Shown here piece by piece: positions 27,247 through 35,439 of a stretch of DNA of 64,000 nt (its first letter is position 1; every line of letters begins with the position of its first letter). The stretch is from an uncultured Methanosarcinales archaeon (GTDB lineage: Archaea > Halobacteriota > Methanosarcinia > Methanotrichales > Methanotrichaceae). The notes under the pieces were generated by a model that did no database searches, was not told the DNA's origin, and saw only the letters and a program-made list of their open reading frames with translations. The DNA lies in contig CAIQHB010000004.1 of the NCBI GenBank assembly GCA_903871465.1, positions 1 to 64,000 on the forward strand. Reading direction: 5' to 3'. The position numbers were made by a program, and so were the translations under genes.

Positions 27247-27537
27247 TCATAGAGGAGTTGCCTCTGCTATCACTTGATCCCTGATGTACCAGTGCAGGGC
27301 TCTGTCGCTGACTACATCCACCTTCCTTTCAAGAAGGTCTTCGAGATCCTGCATTAGGGTCACATGGTCCATTAAGCTCGTCCCTGATTCCATCTCTACA
27401 AGAATGTCAACGTCGCTCTCGGGCTTCGCTTCTCCTCTAGCCACTGAGCCGAAGACACGGACATTATGGGCACCATGACGAGCGGCTATGGCCAGAATTT
27501 CCTGGCGCTTGGATTTCAGCAGTTCCTCAATTTTCAT
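27247..27537 (-). CDS. MNT-type nucleotidyltransferase (antitoxin of MNT-HEPN pair)
   Basis: A 96-residue minimal nucleotidyltransferase. The catalytic pattern GS(x10)DxD is GSVARGEAKPESDVD; a third acidic residue lies in KVDVVSD. Proteins of this kind neutralise HEPN RNases by attaching AMP to them. The HEPN partner normally follows directly, but only an 18-codon ORF is found, so this is an orphan. ATG 27537 (MKIEELL) is preferred over 27543. Confidence 0.88.
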   Translation of the reverse strand: MKIEELLKSKRQEILAIAARHGAHNVRVFGSVARGEAKPESDVDILVEMESGTSLMDHVTLMQDLEDLLERKVDVVSDRALHWYIRDQVIAEATPL

Positions 27538-27745
27538 GGACACATCTCATCGAACTCTGCGAATAACTAGACGCGCTAAAATTTAAATGTTTTTGTTTTC
27601 GGAAAGGATAGGAAATAGAGGAACTGGGCTAGAGATGCTGACGAAAAGGGTCATGATTGAAGATGCGACGGACTTTAGAATCGCTAAAGGATAAGCTCAT
27701 CAAGTTGCCGGCGAATTTTTGTAATGATATTGATCTTGCTCTATA

Positions 27746-28168
27746 TCACCTCTTATCAGGCGACTCAATCCGAAGAAGACGTTGTCTTTTCCACCAAACA
27801 GCAATAAGCGGACTGACAAAAGTTGTTGCGTAATATAAATACACATCCAACTTGTAGTATCCGTCTGCTGGCTTAAACGTTTCAACAATAAATAGGTAAT
27901 CAAAAACAACAGCAATTGCAGTCCAAACAATAGCCAGGATCAAATAGTACTGGAGACTATCATCTTCCACCTTTTTTAATAATACCCAGAATGTAATTGA
28001 TAAACCAATCGGCATAATAGCCCAGCCAATCAGTCGGGCAGGAAGCAGAAAGAAGAGAATAATGCCCAGAACATATCCTATGAACCAAAGAGCCAGTCCC
28101 CAGCCTAATGAATCTCTTAACAATCGTTTGTTCGTTATATTCCTCTTGAAGCAATCAGTTCTTCTCAT
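27746..28168 (-). CDS. Four-helix membrane protein coupled to marker 8 gene
   Basis: A 140-residue protein with about four transmembrane segments: GWGLALWFIGYVLGIILFFLLPA, LIGWAIMPIGLSITFWVLL, YYLILAIVWTAIAVVFDYLF and YYATTFVSPLIAVWW. Family not recognised. The track ORF extends upstream into the neighbour; the real start is ATG 28168, which overlaps the stop of the marker 8 gene (ATGA), indicating coupled translation. Confidence 0.65.
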   Translation of the reverse strand: MRRTDCFKRNITNKRLLRDSLGWGLALWFIGYVLGIILFFLLPARLIGWAIMPIGLSITFWVLLKKVEDDSLQYYLILAIVWTAIAVVFDYLFIVETFKPADGYYKLDVYLYYATTFVSPLIAVWWKRQRLLRIESPDKR

Positions 28169-29025
28169 ATCAAAGGCTCCGGCTGCTTGCCCTCCGGTGC
28201 CAGAGGCAGCCCAGTCCTGTGCAGGACCAGCGGCCCTGAAAAGTGCAGCGCCCGGTTCAAGATCAACCGTTTTCCTTCCTGGGTTAAGGCGAAGACGGGA
28301 ATGGAGATGCCTATCTGCATCTGGGCCATTTTTCCCACCACCTCGCGGACAGAGCGTGAGGCGCAAGACCAGACGAGGTCGCAGTTCTCGGCCAATGCCA
28401 AGGCCTCGCTTTCACTTATGCCTGTGGTGTGAACCGCAAGGATGAGAGGCCAGAGACCGACCTCGGCCTCTAGCTCCCTGAGAGCCTGGGCATCGATCGC
28501 CCTGGACCCGGCCACAGTCACGGCGATCTTCTTGAACCCTAACGACGCTGCCTGCTCAAATCCCCGAACCTGATCCATGGTGCTTTGCCGGTCCAGCAAT
28601 AGACAGCCTCTCTTCTCCAGGCCATCCTGGATCTCCTTTATCGGTTCAGTCTTGACGAGACCCGTCATATGGGCTCCAATCGCCTGCAAGACTTCCGGCC
28701 TTGTGGCAACCACTGTGCCCGCGCCCTCGCAGACGACCACGGCGGCATCCACCAGCCCCTCTCTCATGGCATCCGCCAGGATCTCAGATGCACCGAAGCT
28801 CACCGGCTCTTCTTGCAGCTCCAAAATCCTATGCGGGCCGTACATGCAAAGTTCCTGCATATGGCCCTGCAAAACCCGTTGCACTGTCTCTTGGCTCTCC
28901 TCCTTAATGCCATAGAGATCCCGCCGCAACGGGCAAGAGCGAATCCCGGGCTCGGTCAACACCTCGATCTTGCCGTCTTTTACTTTGACCAGTGCTTTGG
29001 CCATCTCCAGCAGATGTTCGGACAT
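28165..29025 (-). CDS. Putative methanogenesis marker protein 8 (DUF2099)
   Basis: A 286-residue member of the methanogenesis marker 8/DUF2099 family, which is nearly restricted to methane-metabolising archaea and has no proven biochemical role. Conserved features include CPLRRDLYG, FGASEILADAMREGLVDAAVVVCEGAGTVV and DQVRGFEQAASLGFKKIAVTVAG. GGAGTGG lies before the ATG. It is translationally coupled to a small membrane protein. The call rests on remembered family motifs. Confidence 0.85.
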   Translation of the reverse strand: MSEHLLEMAKALVKVKDGKIEVLTEPGIRSCPLRRDLYGIKEESQETVQRVLQGHMQELCMYGPHRILELQEEPVSFGASEILADAMREGLVDAAVVVCEGAGTVVATRPEVLQAIGAHMTGLVKTEPIKEIQDGLEKRGCLLLDRQSTMDQVRGFEQAASLGFKKIAVTVAGSRAIDAQALRELEAEVGLWPLILAVHTTGISESEALALAENCDLVWSCASRSVREVVGKMAQMQIGISIPVFALTQEGKRLILNRALHFSGPLVLHRTGLPLAPEGKQPEPLI

Positions 29026-29156
29026 TTTGTACCACTCCGGAGGTGATCACTTAACAATTTTAGTATTCATCGATTTGCAGTGCGGGCACAGCAGCCTGTA
29101 TCCAAAGCCCTTGATGGTAAATAATTATCCAAAAAAGAGAAGAGATGGCTTCAAAC

Positions 29157-30443
29157 TCATGCCTTCGGCTCCAGCCTTCTTCTCACCGATTCTGCATGCG
29201 CCATCAACCCTTCCGCCTCTGCCAGAGTGGTTATGGTATCCTCCAGGCCCAGCAGTCCGTCATCCGTGATCATCTGCACAGTGATCTTCTTCGTGAAGTG
29301 GTCCACATTCAGCCCTGAGAACACCCGGGCATGGCCGGAGGTGGGGAGCACGTGATTGGTGCCGCTGGCATAGTCGCCTGCGGCTACGGGCGTATACTTT
29401 CCCAGGAATACGCTCCCGGCATGGCGGATGGATCTCAACACACCTACGGGATCACTGGTGATGATCTCCAGATGCTCCGGTGCAAAGGCGTTGGAGAAGT
29501 CCACAGCCTCATCAATGTCGTTGGCTAGAAGAATTGCGCTATGATCCAGGCTCTCTTTTACGATCTCGCGGCGAGCTGCGGTTGGCGCCTGAATCTGCAA
29601 CTCCTCTTCTACGGCGCTTGCCAGGAGATCGTCCAGAGATACCAGGACTGCGATGGATTTGGGGTCATGCTCGCCCTGGGCGATCATGTCTGCAGCTATA
29701 ACTCCGGGGTCTGCCGTCCGGTCAGCTATGATGAGAACTTCGCTTGGACCCGCAGGGAAGTCGATCTCCACTGTGCCCCTCATGAGCATCTTGGCAGCCG
29801 TTACGTAAACATTGCCCGGCCCCACGATTTTATCGACTCGCTCTATAGTCTCAGTGCCGAAGGCCATGGCCGCTACGGCTTGAGCGCCTCCGAGCTTGTA
29901 GATCTCATCCGCCCCGGCCATATCCGCGGCGACGAGCGTCAATGGTGTAATCGAACCGTCCTTTTTAGGGGGTGTGCATACCACGATCCTTGGAACTTCC
30001 GCCACCTTGGCCGGTATCACATTCATCAATGCGGAGCTGGGATATGCAGCCCTGCCGCCCGGCACATAGGCCCCTACGGAATCTAAGGGCACTACCTTCT
30101 GACCCACAGAGACCCCAGGAGAAACCTCATTCATCCAGAATCCGTGCTCTTTTTGCTGGCTGTGGAAGTTGTAAATGTTATCCGCCGCTTCAGCAAGTGC
30201 TTCGAGAATCCTTTCTTCCACTAAATCGTAAGACGCATCTATCTCTTCCTGGCTCACACGCAGGTCGTCGATCCGGGCACCCTCGAACTTTTCAGTATAC
30301 TTAAAAAGTGCCTCGTCTCCCTTCGATCCGACATCCACAATAATATCATTTACTGCGGTAAGGACATCCTGCAATCCCACATCTCGTGAGAGAAGGGCTC
30401 GCAGATCCTCGTCTTTCAGATCTTCCAGCCGCTTGATTATCAC
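29157..30443 (-). CDS. hisD: Histidinol dehydrogenase
   Basis: Catalyses the last two steps of histidine synthesis, L-histidinol to L-histidine with two NAD+. The motifs [68 protein letters not shown] and FAPEHLEI, including zinc ligands, are present. I start it at GTG 30443 because GGAGGT lies 7 bases before it; the track TTG at 30464 lacks a ribosome site. No other his genes adjoin, as is usual in archaea. Confidence 0.95.
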   Translation of the reverse strand: MIIKRLEDLKDEDLRALLSRDVGLQDVLTAVNDIIVDVGSKGDEALFKYTEKFEGARIDDLRVSQEEIDASYDLVEERILEALAEAADNIYNFHSQQKEHGFWMNEVSPGVSVGQKVVPLDSVGAYVPGGRAAYPSSALMNVIPAKVAEVPRIVVCTPPKKDGSITPLTLVAADMAGADEIYKLGGAQAVAAMAFGTETIERVDKIVGPGNVYVTAAKMLMRGTVEIDFPAGPSEVLIIADRTADPGVIAADMIAQGEHDPKSIAVLVSLDDLLASAVEEELQIQAPTAARREIVKESLDHSAILLANDIDEAVDFSNAFAPEHLEIITSDPVGVLRSIRHAGSVFLGKYTPVAAGDYASGTNHVLPTSGHARVFSGLNVDHFTKKITVQMITDDGLLGLEDTITTLAEAEGLMAHAESVRRRLEPKA

Positions 30444-30529
30444 CTTTAAGACCTCCGTCAACAAAAGTTATTCTTGCATTGTGGTAATTCTTTATATCTT
30501 TATAAACCTGATAAATCTTGATCTAATCC

Positions 30530-32221
30530 TCACTTCAACCTTGATCCGGCAGAGTCGTTCCTGCCCCGTTGCACCCGGTAGATGGAGACTACCCTCTCCA
30601 GAGTGTCTGCCTCCTCCAGAGACTTGTCGTCCCTAACGCTAACCAATCTTGGAAAACGCAATGCGTATCCGGAAGAGTAAGTCTGGCTCTTTTGGATCTC
30701 CTCGTAGGCCACCTCAAAGATCACAGCAGGCTTCAGCTCCACTTCCATGCCCTTCTGGACCAGAATGAGTTCCCGGAACGTCTCTGTCAGGTCCGCCAGG
30801 GCTTCGTCAGTCAATCCTGTGGCCACCCAGCCTATGTCCAGCAGCTTGCCTGTCAATTGGTCCAGGCAGCCCAGCCGGTAGGACCCGAGGAAACTGGCTC
30901 TGCGGCCCTCGCCCCATTTTGCGCCTATTACCACCAGATCAAGTGTCTCCATTACCGGCTTGATCTTCAGCCAGTTCTTACCTCTCTTTCCCGGAGCGTA
31001 TGCAGACGCTGGATTCTTGAGAATCAGCCCCTCATGGCCGGCATCCAAAGCCTGCCTGTAGATCTTTTCTGCCAACTCCGGGCTGTCGGATTGAATCTCA
31101 TCGGCAAGGATAGAGGGATCGGCTTTCGCAATCCTTTCCAGAAGCATTCTTCGTTCGGTCAAGGGCAGATCCACCACGCTCTTGCCATCCAGGTAGATCA
31201 AATCAAATAAGAAAAGGTGCAGAGGAATCTGGAGAGCGAGCTTTTCCACGTCATATTTCCGGCGAAACCGCTTCAAGATCTCCTGGAAGGCCATGGGCCT
31301 TCCGTCTTTGCCGATGGCCACGGCTTCACCATCCAGTATGGCGCTGTCCGCCCTGATCCGTTTGGCAGTCTGCACGATCTCCGGAAGTGAGGCGGTTACG
31401 TCCTCCAGGCGGCGGGAGAAGATGCGCACCTTCTCACCGTCTTTGTGGATCTGCACGCGCGCACCGTCGTACTTCCATTCGAGAGCCACGAGGCCTAGCT
31501 CCTGCATAGCAGCGGGAATGCTCTCACCAAGCTGAGCCAGCATCATCTTGATAGGATGATTGATCATCACGCTCAAATCTGATAGCGTGTCCGCCCGGGC
31601 GCTCACAGCTACCAGACCCATATCATTGGTGAGGTTGAAGGCCCTCTCCACGTCATTTGCGTTTCTGGCAAAGGCCTTAGCAAGGGCATCTCGCACTCCT
31701 CCTTCGCCCACTCCAATCCTCATATCCTCTATTGCCAGGCGGGCGATGTACTGAGCCTCCAGAGAGGTGGCCTGGCTGAATAGGAACTGCAGGTTCTTGA
31801 CTTTGGCCCCCTGGCTCCTTTTGCCGGACGCCCTGGCAACTGCCAGGAACCTCTGATAAACGTCCGTAATGGAGAGCGATTCCCCACCCAGGAAAGCAGC
31901 AAAGCCGATAGGCTTTCTTTTCTCCACGACGGCAGCCGCGACAAGGCCGGGATCCCCGGTAGCACGCAACATATCTGAGATCTGCTCCATTGAGCAGCCG
32001 CAGGCGCGGGCCAGTGCCTCATAAAGGATGCTGGGCCCAACTCCGATAACCAGATCAAGACTGGGCGAGAAGAGGGTGCCCATGATGAAGCTGGAAGCGA
32101 TTGACAGCTCACTCTCATCAAGATCTGCCAGGAATGCTGCGACTAGGTCGATCTTCTCCAGGGAGCCGGACACTCCCTCAACCTTTTGGCAGAGCTCTGC
32201 AAAGCGTTGGAAGCTGGTCAT
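30530..32221 (-). CDS. lig: ATP-dependent DNA ligase
   Basis: Archaeal replicative DNA ligase I of 563 residues. The N-terminal DNA-binding domain covers about 1-215. The nucleotidyl lysine is K250 in WKYDGARVQIH (motif I). Motif III is LFLFDLIYLDGKS, motif IV EGLILKN, and motif V KRGKNWLKIKP. The OB domain follows and ends near ALRFPRLVSVRDDKS. It starts 8 bp after the homoserine dehydrogenase stop, in the same direction. Confidence 0.95.
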   Translation of the reverse strand: MTSFQRFAELCQKVEGVSGSLEKIDLVAAFLADLDESELSIASSFIMGTLFSPSLDLVIGVGPSILYEALARACGCSMEQISDMLRATGDPGLVAAAVVEKRKPIGFAAFLGGESLSITDVYQRFLAVARASGKRSQGAKVKNLQFLFSQATSLEAQYIARLAIEDMRIGVGEGGVRDALAKAFARNANDVERAFNLTNDMGLVAVSARADTLSDLSVMINHPIKMMLAQLGESIPAAMQELGLVALEWKYDGARVQIHKDGEKVRIFSRRLEDVTASLPEIVQTAKRIRADSAILDGEAVAIGKDGRPMAFQEILKRFRRKYDVEKLALQIPLHLFLFDLIYLDGKSVVDLPLTERRMLLERIAKADPSILADEIQSDSPELAEKIYRQALDAGHEGLILKNPASAYAPGKRGKNWLKIKPVMETLDLVVIGAKWGEGRRASFLGSYRLGCLDQLTGKLLDIGWVATGLTDEALADLTETFRELILVQKGMEVELKPAVIFEVAYEEIQKSQTYSSGYALRFPRLVSVRDDKSLEEADTLERVVSIYRVQRGRNDSAGSRLK

Positions 32222-32229
32222 GCGTTAGT

Positions 32230-33237
32230 CTAGAATATGGTATCGATGCGCTTTGTCCTGTAGATGCTGACGATGTCCGTAAGAATGGCCGAAGCCGTCT
32301 CGATGGAGCCGGCGCCAAGACCCGATACCGTGATAGTTCCCGATAGATCGGTATAGATGGCAGCCGAGTTCAGGGTTCCTGCCACGCATATGGGGCTGTC
32401 CAGCGGCACCAGGGTGGGCCTGACAGTCAGAGCCGGCACATCTCCAATGAGCTTTATGGCATAACCCCGCTTCTTGGCCAGTGCCAGGGCCTCGGGAGTG
32501 ACTCCGGTGATGCCGGTGACATCCACGTCGCTGTATTTGACATTCATGTCGAAGAGCGAATTGGCAAGGATTACGACTTTCCCTGCGGTGTCCACTCCCT
32601 CCACGTCATAACTGGGATCAGCCTCAGCGATTCCCAGGTCCTGGGCCTCGCTCAGGGCGTGAGTGTAGGGTATTCCCTCCTCAGTCATTCGGGTGAGGAT
32701 GTAGTTGCAGGTGCCGTTGAAGATGCCGCGAATCCCGAGAATGGTATTTCCCACCAGTGTGCGTTCCACCAGGCTTATCAAAGGCATGGTGCCGCCTACG
32801 GTGGCCTCGAACTTCAGCATCACTCCATTGTCCTCGGCCAGCTTTTTGAGGCTGGCGTAGGAGACGACCAGAGGCCCTTTATTTGAGGTCACGACATGCT
32901 TGCCGCTGGAGAGGGCAGCTTCCATGTGACCGAGGCCAGGTTGGCCGTGCACGATGTTTGTCGGTGTGACCTCTATCATCAGGTCTGAATCGATGGCGGA
33001 GATGGCCTCTTTGCCCTTCATGCTGGAGGTGGCTACATTTGCAAGGGTCCGCTCGCCCAGGATCTTATCTGCATCCACTCCATCTTTGGAGACCACGGTG
33101 CCGGTGTGATCGGTGACACTTATCAGCAACAGGTTCAATCCCATATCCCGGAGCATCTTCTTCTTGCGGTTCAGGACATCAACCACGCCGTGGCCGACTA
33201 TGCCGTAACCCACCAGGGAAACCTTAACGTCTCTCAT
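32230..33237 (-). CDS. hom: Homoserine dehydrogenase
   Basis: Reduces aspartate semialdehyde to homoserine for threonine and methionine. It has the Rossmann motif LVGYGIVGHGVVDVL, then VTSNKGPLV, FEATVGGTMPLI, GIFNGTCNYILTRM and EAQDLGIAEADPSYDVEG. At 335 residues it lacks the C-terminal ACT domain found in many bacterial enzymes; instead the preceding gene encodes an ACT protein overlapping by 4 bp, which may supply feedback control in trans. Confidence 0.95.
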   Translation of the reverse strand: MRDVKVSLVGYGIVGHGVVDVLNRKKKMLRDMGLNLLLISVTDHTGTVVSKDGVDADKILGERTLANVATSSMKGKEAISAIDSDLMIEVTPTNIVHGQPGLGHMEAALSSGKHVVTSNKGPLVVSYASLKKLAEDNGVMLKFEATVGGTMPLISLVERTLVGNTILGIRGIFNGTCNYILTRMTEEGIPYTHALSEAQDLGIAEADPSYDVEGVDTAGKVVILANSLFDMNVKYSDVDVTGITGVTPEALALAKKRGYAIKLIGDVPALTVRPTLVPLDSPICVAGTLNSAAIYTDLSGTITVSGLGAGSIETASAILTDIVSIYRTKRIDTIF

Positions 33238-33740
33238 ACCGCCTCCGTCTCGATCGGCTCAATCACGAGCAGCTTCTTCTCTTTTCCAACGCTTCGCAAG
33301 ATGGTCAAGGCCTTCTGTATCTCTGCCTTACCGGTGGCGCGAATCTTGAGGTAGGCAGAGGTAGGCTCATTCACACCCGGCATGGTCAGGGAGAGGTCCA
33401 TGACCTCGGCAAAACCAGTGGTATCGATCCGGTTTATGGTGTCTCCCAGGTCGCTGTCAAGCACATGGCCCACCAGCACAACGGACACTGCCTCGATGAA
33501 GCGGTCCTCGCCCGCCCGCACAACTGAGATGCCGCTCTCCTTAAGCCGGGCCTGGACGGTCTCGATCTTGGAGCGGTCCATCTCCACAACAAAGCGAACC
33601 GGGATCATGCCCCGGGGAGTCTTACGGTCCCTGTGATGAACCACGCTGATGATGTTGGCCTTGTTATCACTCAAGGGTTGCATCGCCAGAAGAAGCTGGC
33701 CGGGAATATCCTGCAGCTCTAAATCCATGGAAAGTCGCAT
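33234..33740 (-). CDS. ACT-domain regulatory protein
   Basis: About 168 residues with two ACT-like halves: LELQDIPGQLLLAMQPLSDNKANIISVVHH, the classic ligand-binding start, and a second half from VVLVGHVLDSDLGDTINRI. ACT domains bind amino acids. Overlap with hom (ATGA) suggests it binds threonine or methionine to tune that enzyme. ATG 33740 (MRLSMDLEL) is chosen because the track start adds 29 residues unlike the family. Confidence 0.8.
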   Translation of the reverse strand: MRLSMDLELQDIPGQLLLAMQPLSDNKANIISVVHHRDRKTPRGMIPVRFVVEMDRSKIETVQARLKESGISVVRAGEDRFIEAVSVVLVGHVLDSDLGDTINRIDTTGFAEVMDLSLTMPGVNEPTSAYLKIRATGKAEIQKALTILRSVGKEKKLLVIEPIETEAV

Positions 33741-34010
33741 AGCATTCCTCATAATTGCTGATTTCTGGGTACTGGTTAAAGGAAATAAACCTTGCGTAGA
33801 ACAGAACCCGTCTGACAATGATTGCACGGGTCAAAATGGATAAAGAATTTTGAGATGGATGGTGCATATCATCCCAATATCCTCTATGTTCCTAGAGACT
33901 CTTGAATCATATTCGGCAATTGAATCGGTCTCCGCAAGTGCGCGCAGGATAAGGCCCCCTCCGATGAATGCAGAGCAAAATAATGAATTGTAAAACCGTA
34001 AGATTTATCA

Positions 34011-34020
34011 TCTTATAAAA
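34011..34020 (+). promoter_or_regulatory. TATA box of Cys-rich secreted protein gene
   Basis: TCTTATAAAA lies about 27 bp before ATG 34042, which predicts a leaderless or nearly leaderless message. Confidence 0.6.
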
Positions 34021-34041
34021 ATAAAGTAATTCTACAATATA

Positions 34042-34836
34042 ATGGGAGGGTTCCTTCTGAAAAAATTGTTAGCCTTGATTTGCGCATTTTTATCGGTCTT
34101 ACTTGCGGTCTCTGTCTCTGGTGGAGCCGTTGCTGATAATAGTAATGCATCATCAAATTACGGACAGAATTGGGATGGTGTTTATAATACGAGCATAAAG
34201 GAGATCGGCCCGGCAGGAAAATGGATATCACCAGAGGCTCTCTCCGTCGTCTGGGGAAAGACGGTAGAGTATGGCAAGATCCCCTTAAGTGCGGCCAGAT
34301 TCTTCAACAACTCCAGTATCTCCTGGTCCGGGGATTCGGCAATGGGAAGTGGTCAAATTTGGTTTAACAACGGAGACAATCGCTCCTATTATTGGCCAGA
34401 CAGTGCCGCGAGCGGAAGGGTCTTCACAGGATGGATAGAGACCCGCCCGGGAAACCCCAACGACTTCAGAGGCAAGGATGAAACCCGTCATCCGGTGGGA
34501 AAAGCGAAATGCGCCGGAAACTGCCCCGATCAGACCGTCACCTGCGTGAATTGTTCTGGCGGCAAAGTGTGCAGCAATGGTCGGTGTCAATGCCCCGGCG
34601 GCACCACTGACTGCAGTGGTCAATGCATACCGGTGGTTCCCTGCGGCGGTTGCATTAACGGAAAAGCATGCATCAACGGAAAATGTGTTTGCCCGGTAGG
34701 CACGAAGTTGTGCAATGAACAATGCATCAGCGTTACGGAATGCTGTGATGGATGCCCGCCCTGGAAGGTATGCAATGGCGGAAAGTGCGTCTGTCCGCCT
34801 GGAGTAAAGGATTGCCCGGATCCGATGCCGTTGTGA
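34042..34836 (+). CDS. Secreted Cys-rich modular protein
   Basis: A 264-residue exported protein: signal peptide (LLALICAFLSVLLAVSVSGGAVA), an N-terminal domain of about 120 residues with N-glycosylation sequons, then three to four cysteine-rich EGF-like modules of the form C..GKxCxNGxCxCPxGxxxCxxxC (about 170-260). The modules resemble those in secreted proteins of animals and some archaea; disulfides are likely. Surface binding is a guess. A perfect 10-bp hairpin follows the stop. Confidence 0.75.
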   Translation: MGGFLLKKLLALICAFLSVLLAVSVSGGAVADNSNASSNYGQNWDGVYNTSIKEIGPAGKWISPEALSVVWGKTVEYGKIPLSAARFFNNSSISWSGDSAMGSGQIWFNNGDNRSYYWPDSAASGRVFTGWIETRPGNPNDFRGKDETRHPVGKAKCAGNCPDQTVTCVNCSGGKVCSNGRCQCPGGTTDCSGQCIPVVPCGGCINGKACINGKCVCPVGTKLCNEQCISVTECCDGCPPWKVCNGGKCVCPPGVKDCPDPMPL

Positions 34837-34845
34837 AGCGATTAT

Positions 34846-34872
34846 CCCCTCTCTTAGTTCTCAAGAGAGGGG
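34846..34872 (+). terminator. Hairpin after Cys-rich gene
   Basis: CCCCTCTCTT and AAGAGAGGGG form a perfect 10-bp stem with a 7-base loop, 10 bp past the stop. No long U-tract follows, so it may protect the 3' end rather than terminate. The remaining gap to 35121 holds nothing I recognise. Confidence 0.55.
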
Positions 34873-35121
34873 GCATTTCTCACCACATCTGTTAATCACA
34901 ATCGTCTATATCTGTTATAAAACCTAAGTGTTGTTTGCAATTCTGGAAACCATTTTTCCCTCCTGTTTTCCTGAATCTGTAACCGCAACAAGACGCGCCT
35001 GTGATAAGAGGCAAAAGCTGAATTGAGGCTTGGCTCTCGTTCTCAAACTTTGTTAACCCTCCGTTGCGACTCTTCAGACGAATTCAGCCCGGAACTCATA
35101 GTGCATGAACGAGAGCATAAT

Positions 35122-35415
35122 CTAATGAGAAATATTGCATAGGCCGGGTGCCTTTCCATTAGGGACAAGCCTATAGCTCTCTCCATCAAGCCGCAGCTCC
35201 GCATAACCATCTCTGGGGGACGCATCATAATTATGGGTAACAAGGTAAAAAGCCAGGTCTTGAACAGTCATTTTGGGGTCATCAAATGAGGATATAAATC
35301 CTCTCAATTCAGAGATATCACCGCTTGATGCTGAGGCTATATGGAGTAACCCTATGAGGATAACGATCTGGATGGTCCTGCTCACCCAGATCCTTGAATT
35401 TATCACATGGACCAT
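35122..35415 (-). CDS. Small secreted protein
   Basis: A 97-residue protein with a signal peptide (TIQIVILIGLLHIASASS) and a short domain: DPKMTVQDLAFYLVTHNYDASPRDGYAELRLDGESYRLVPNGKAPGLC. The second half reads as a small alpha/beta unit. Family not recognised. It begins 24 bp after the pentapeptide fusion in the same direction and may be co-exported with it. Confidence 0.65.
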   Translation of the reverse strand: MVHVINSRIWVSRTIQIVILIGLLHIASASSGDISELRGFISSFDDPKMTVQDLAFYLVTHNYDASPRDGYAELRLDGESYRLVPNGKAPGLCNISH

Positions 35416-35439
35416 TCGTATCTCCGAAGGATAGCTAAA

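Noticed and set aside
28169-28366. Upstream extension of the 27746-28168 membrane protein
   Set aside because: It is the reverse-phase shadow of the marker 8 gene; the ATGA-overlapped start is at 28168.
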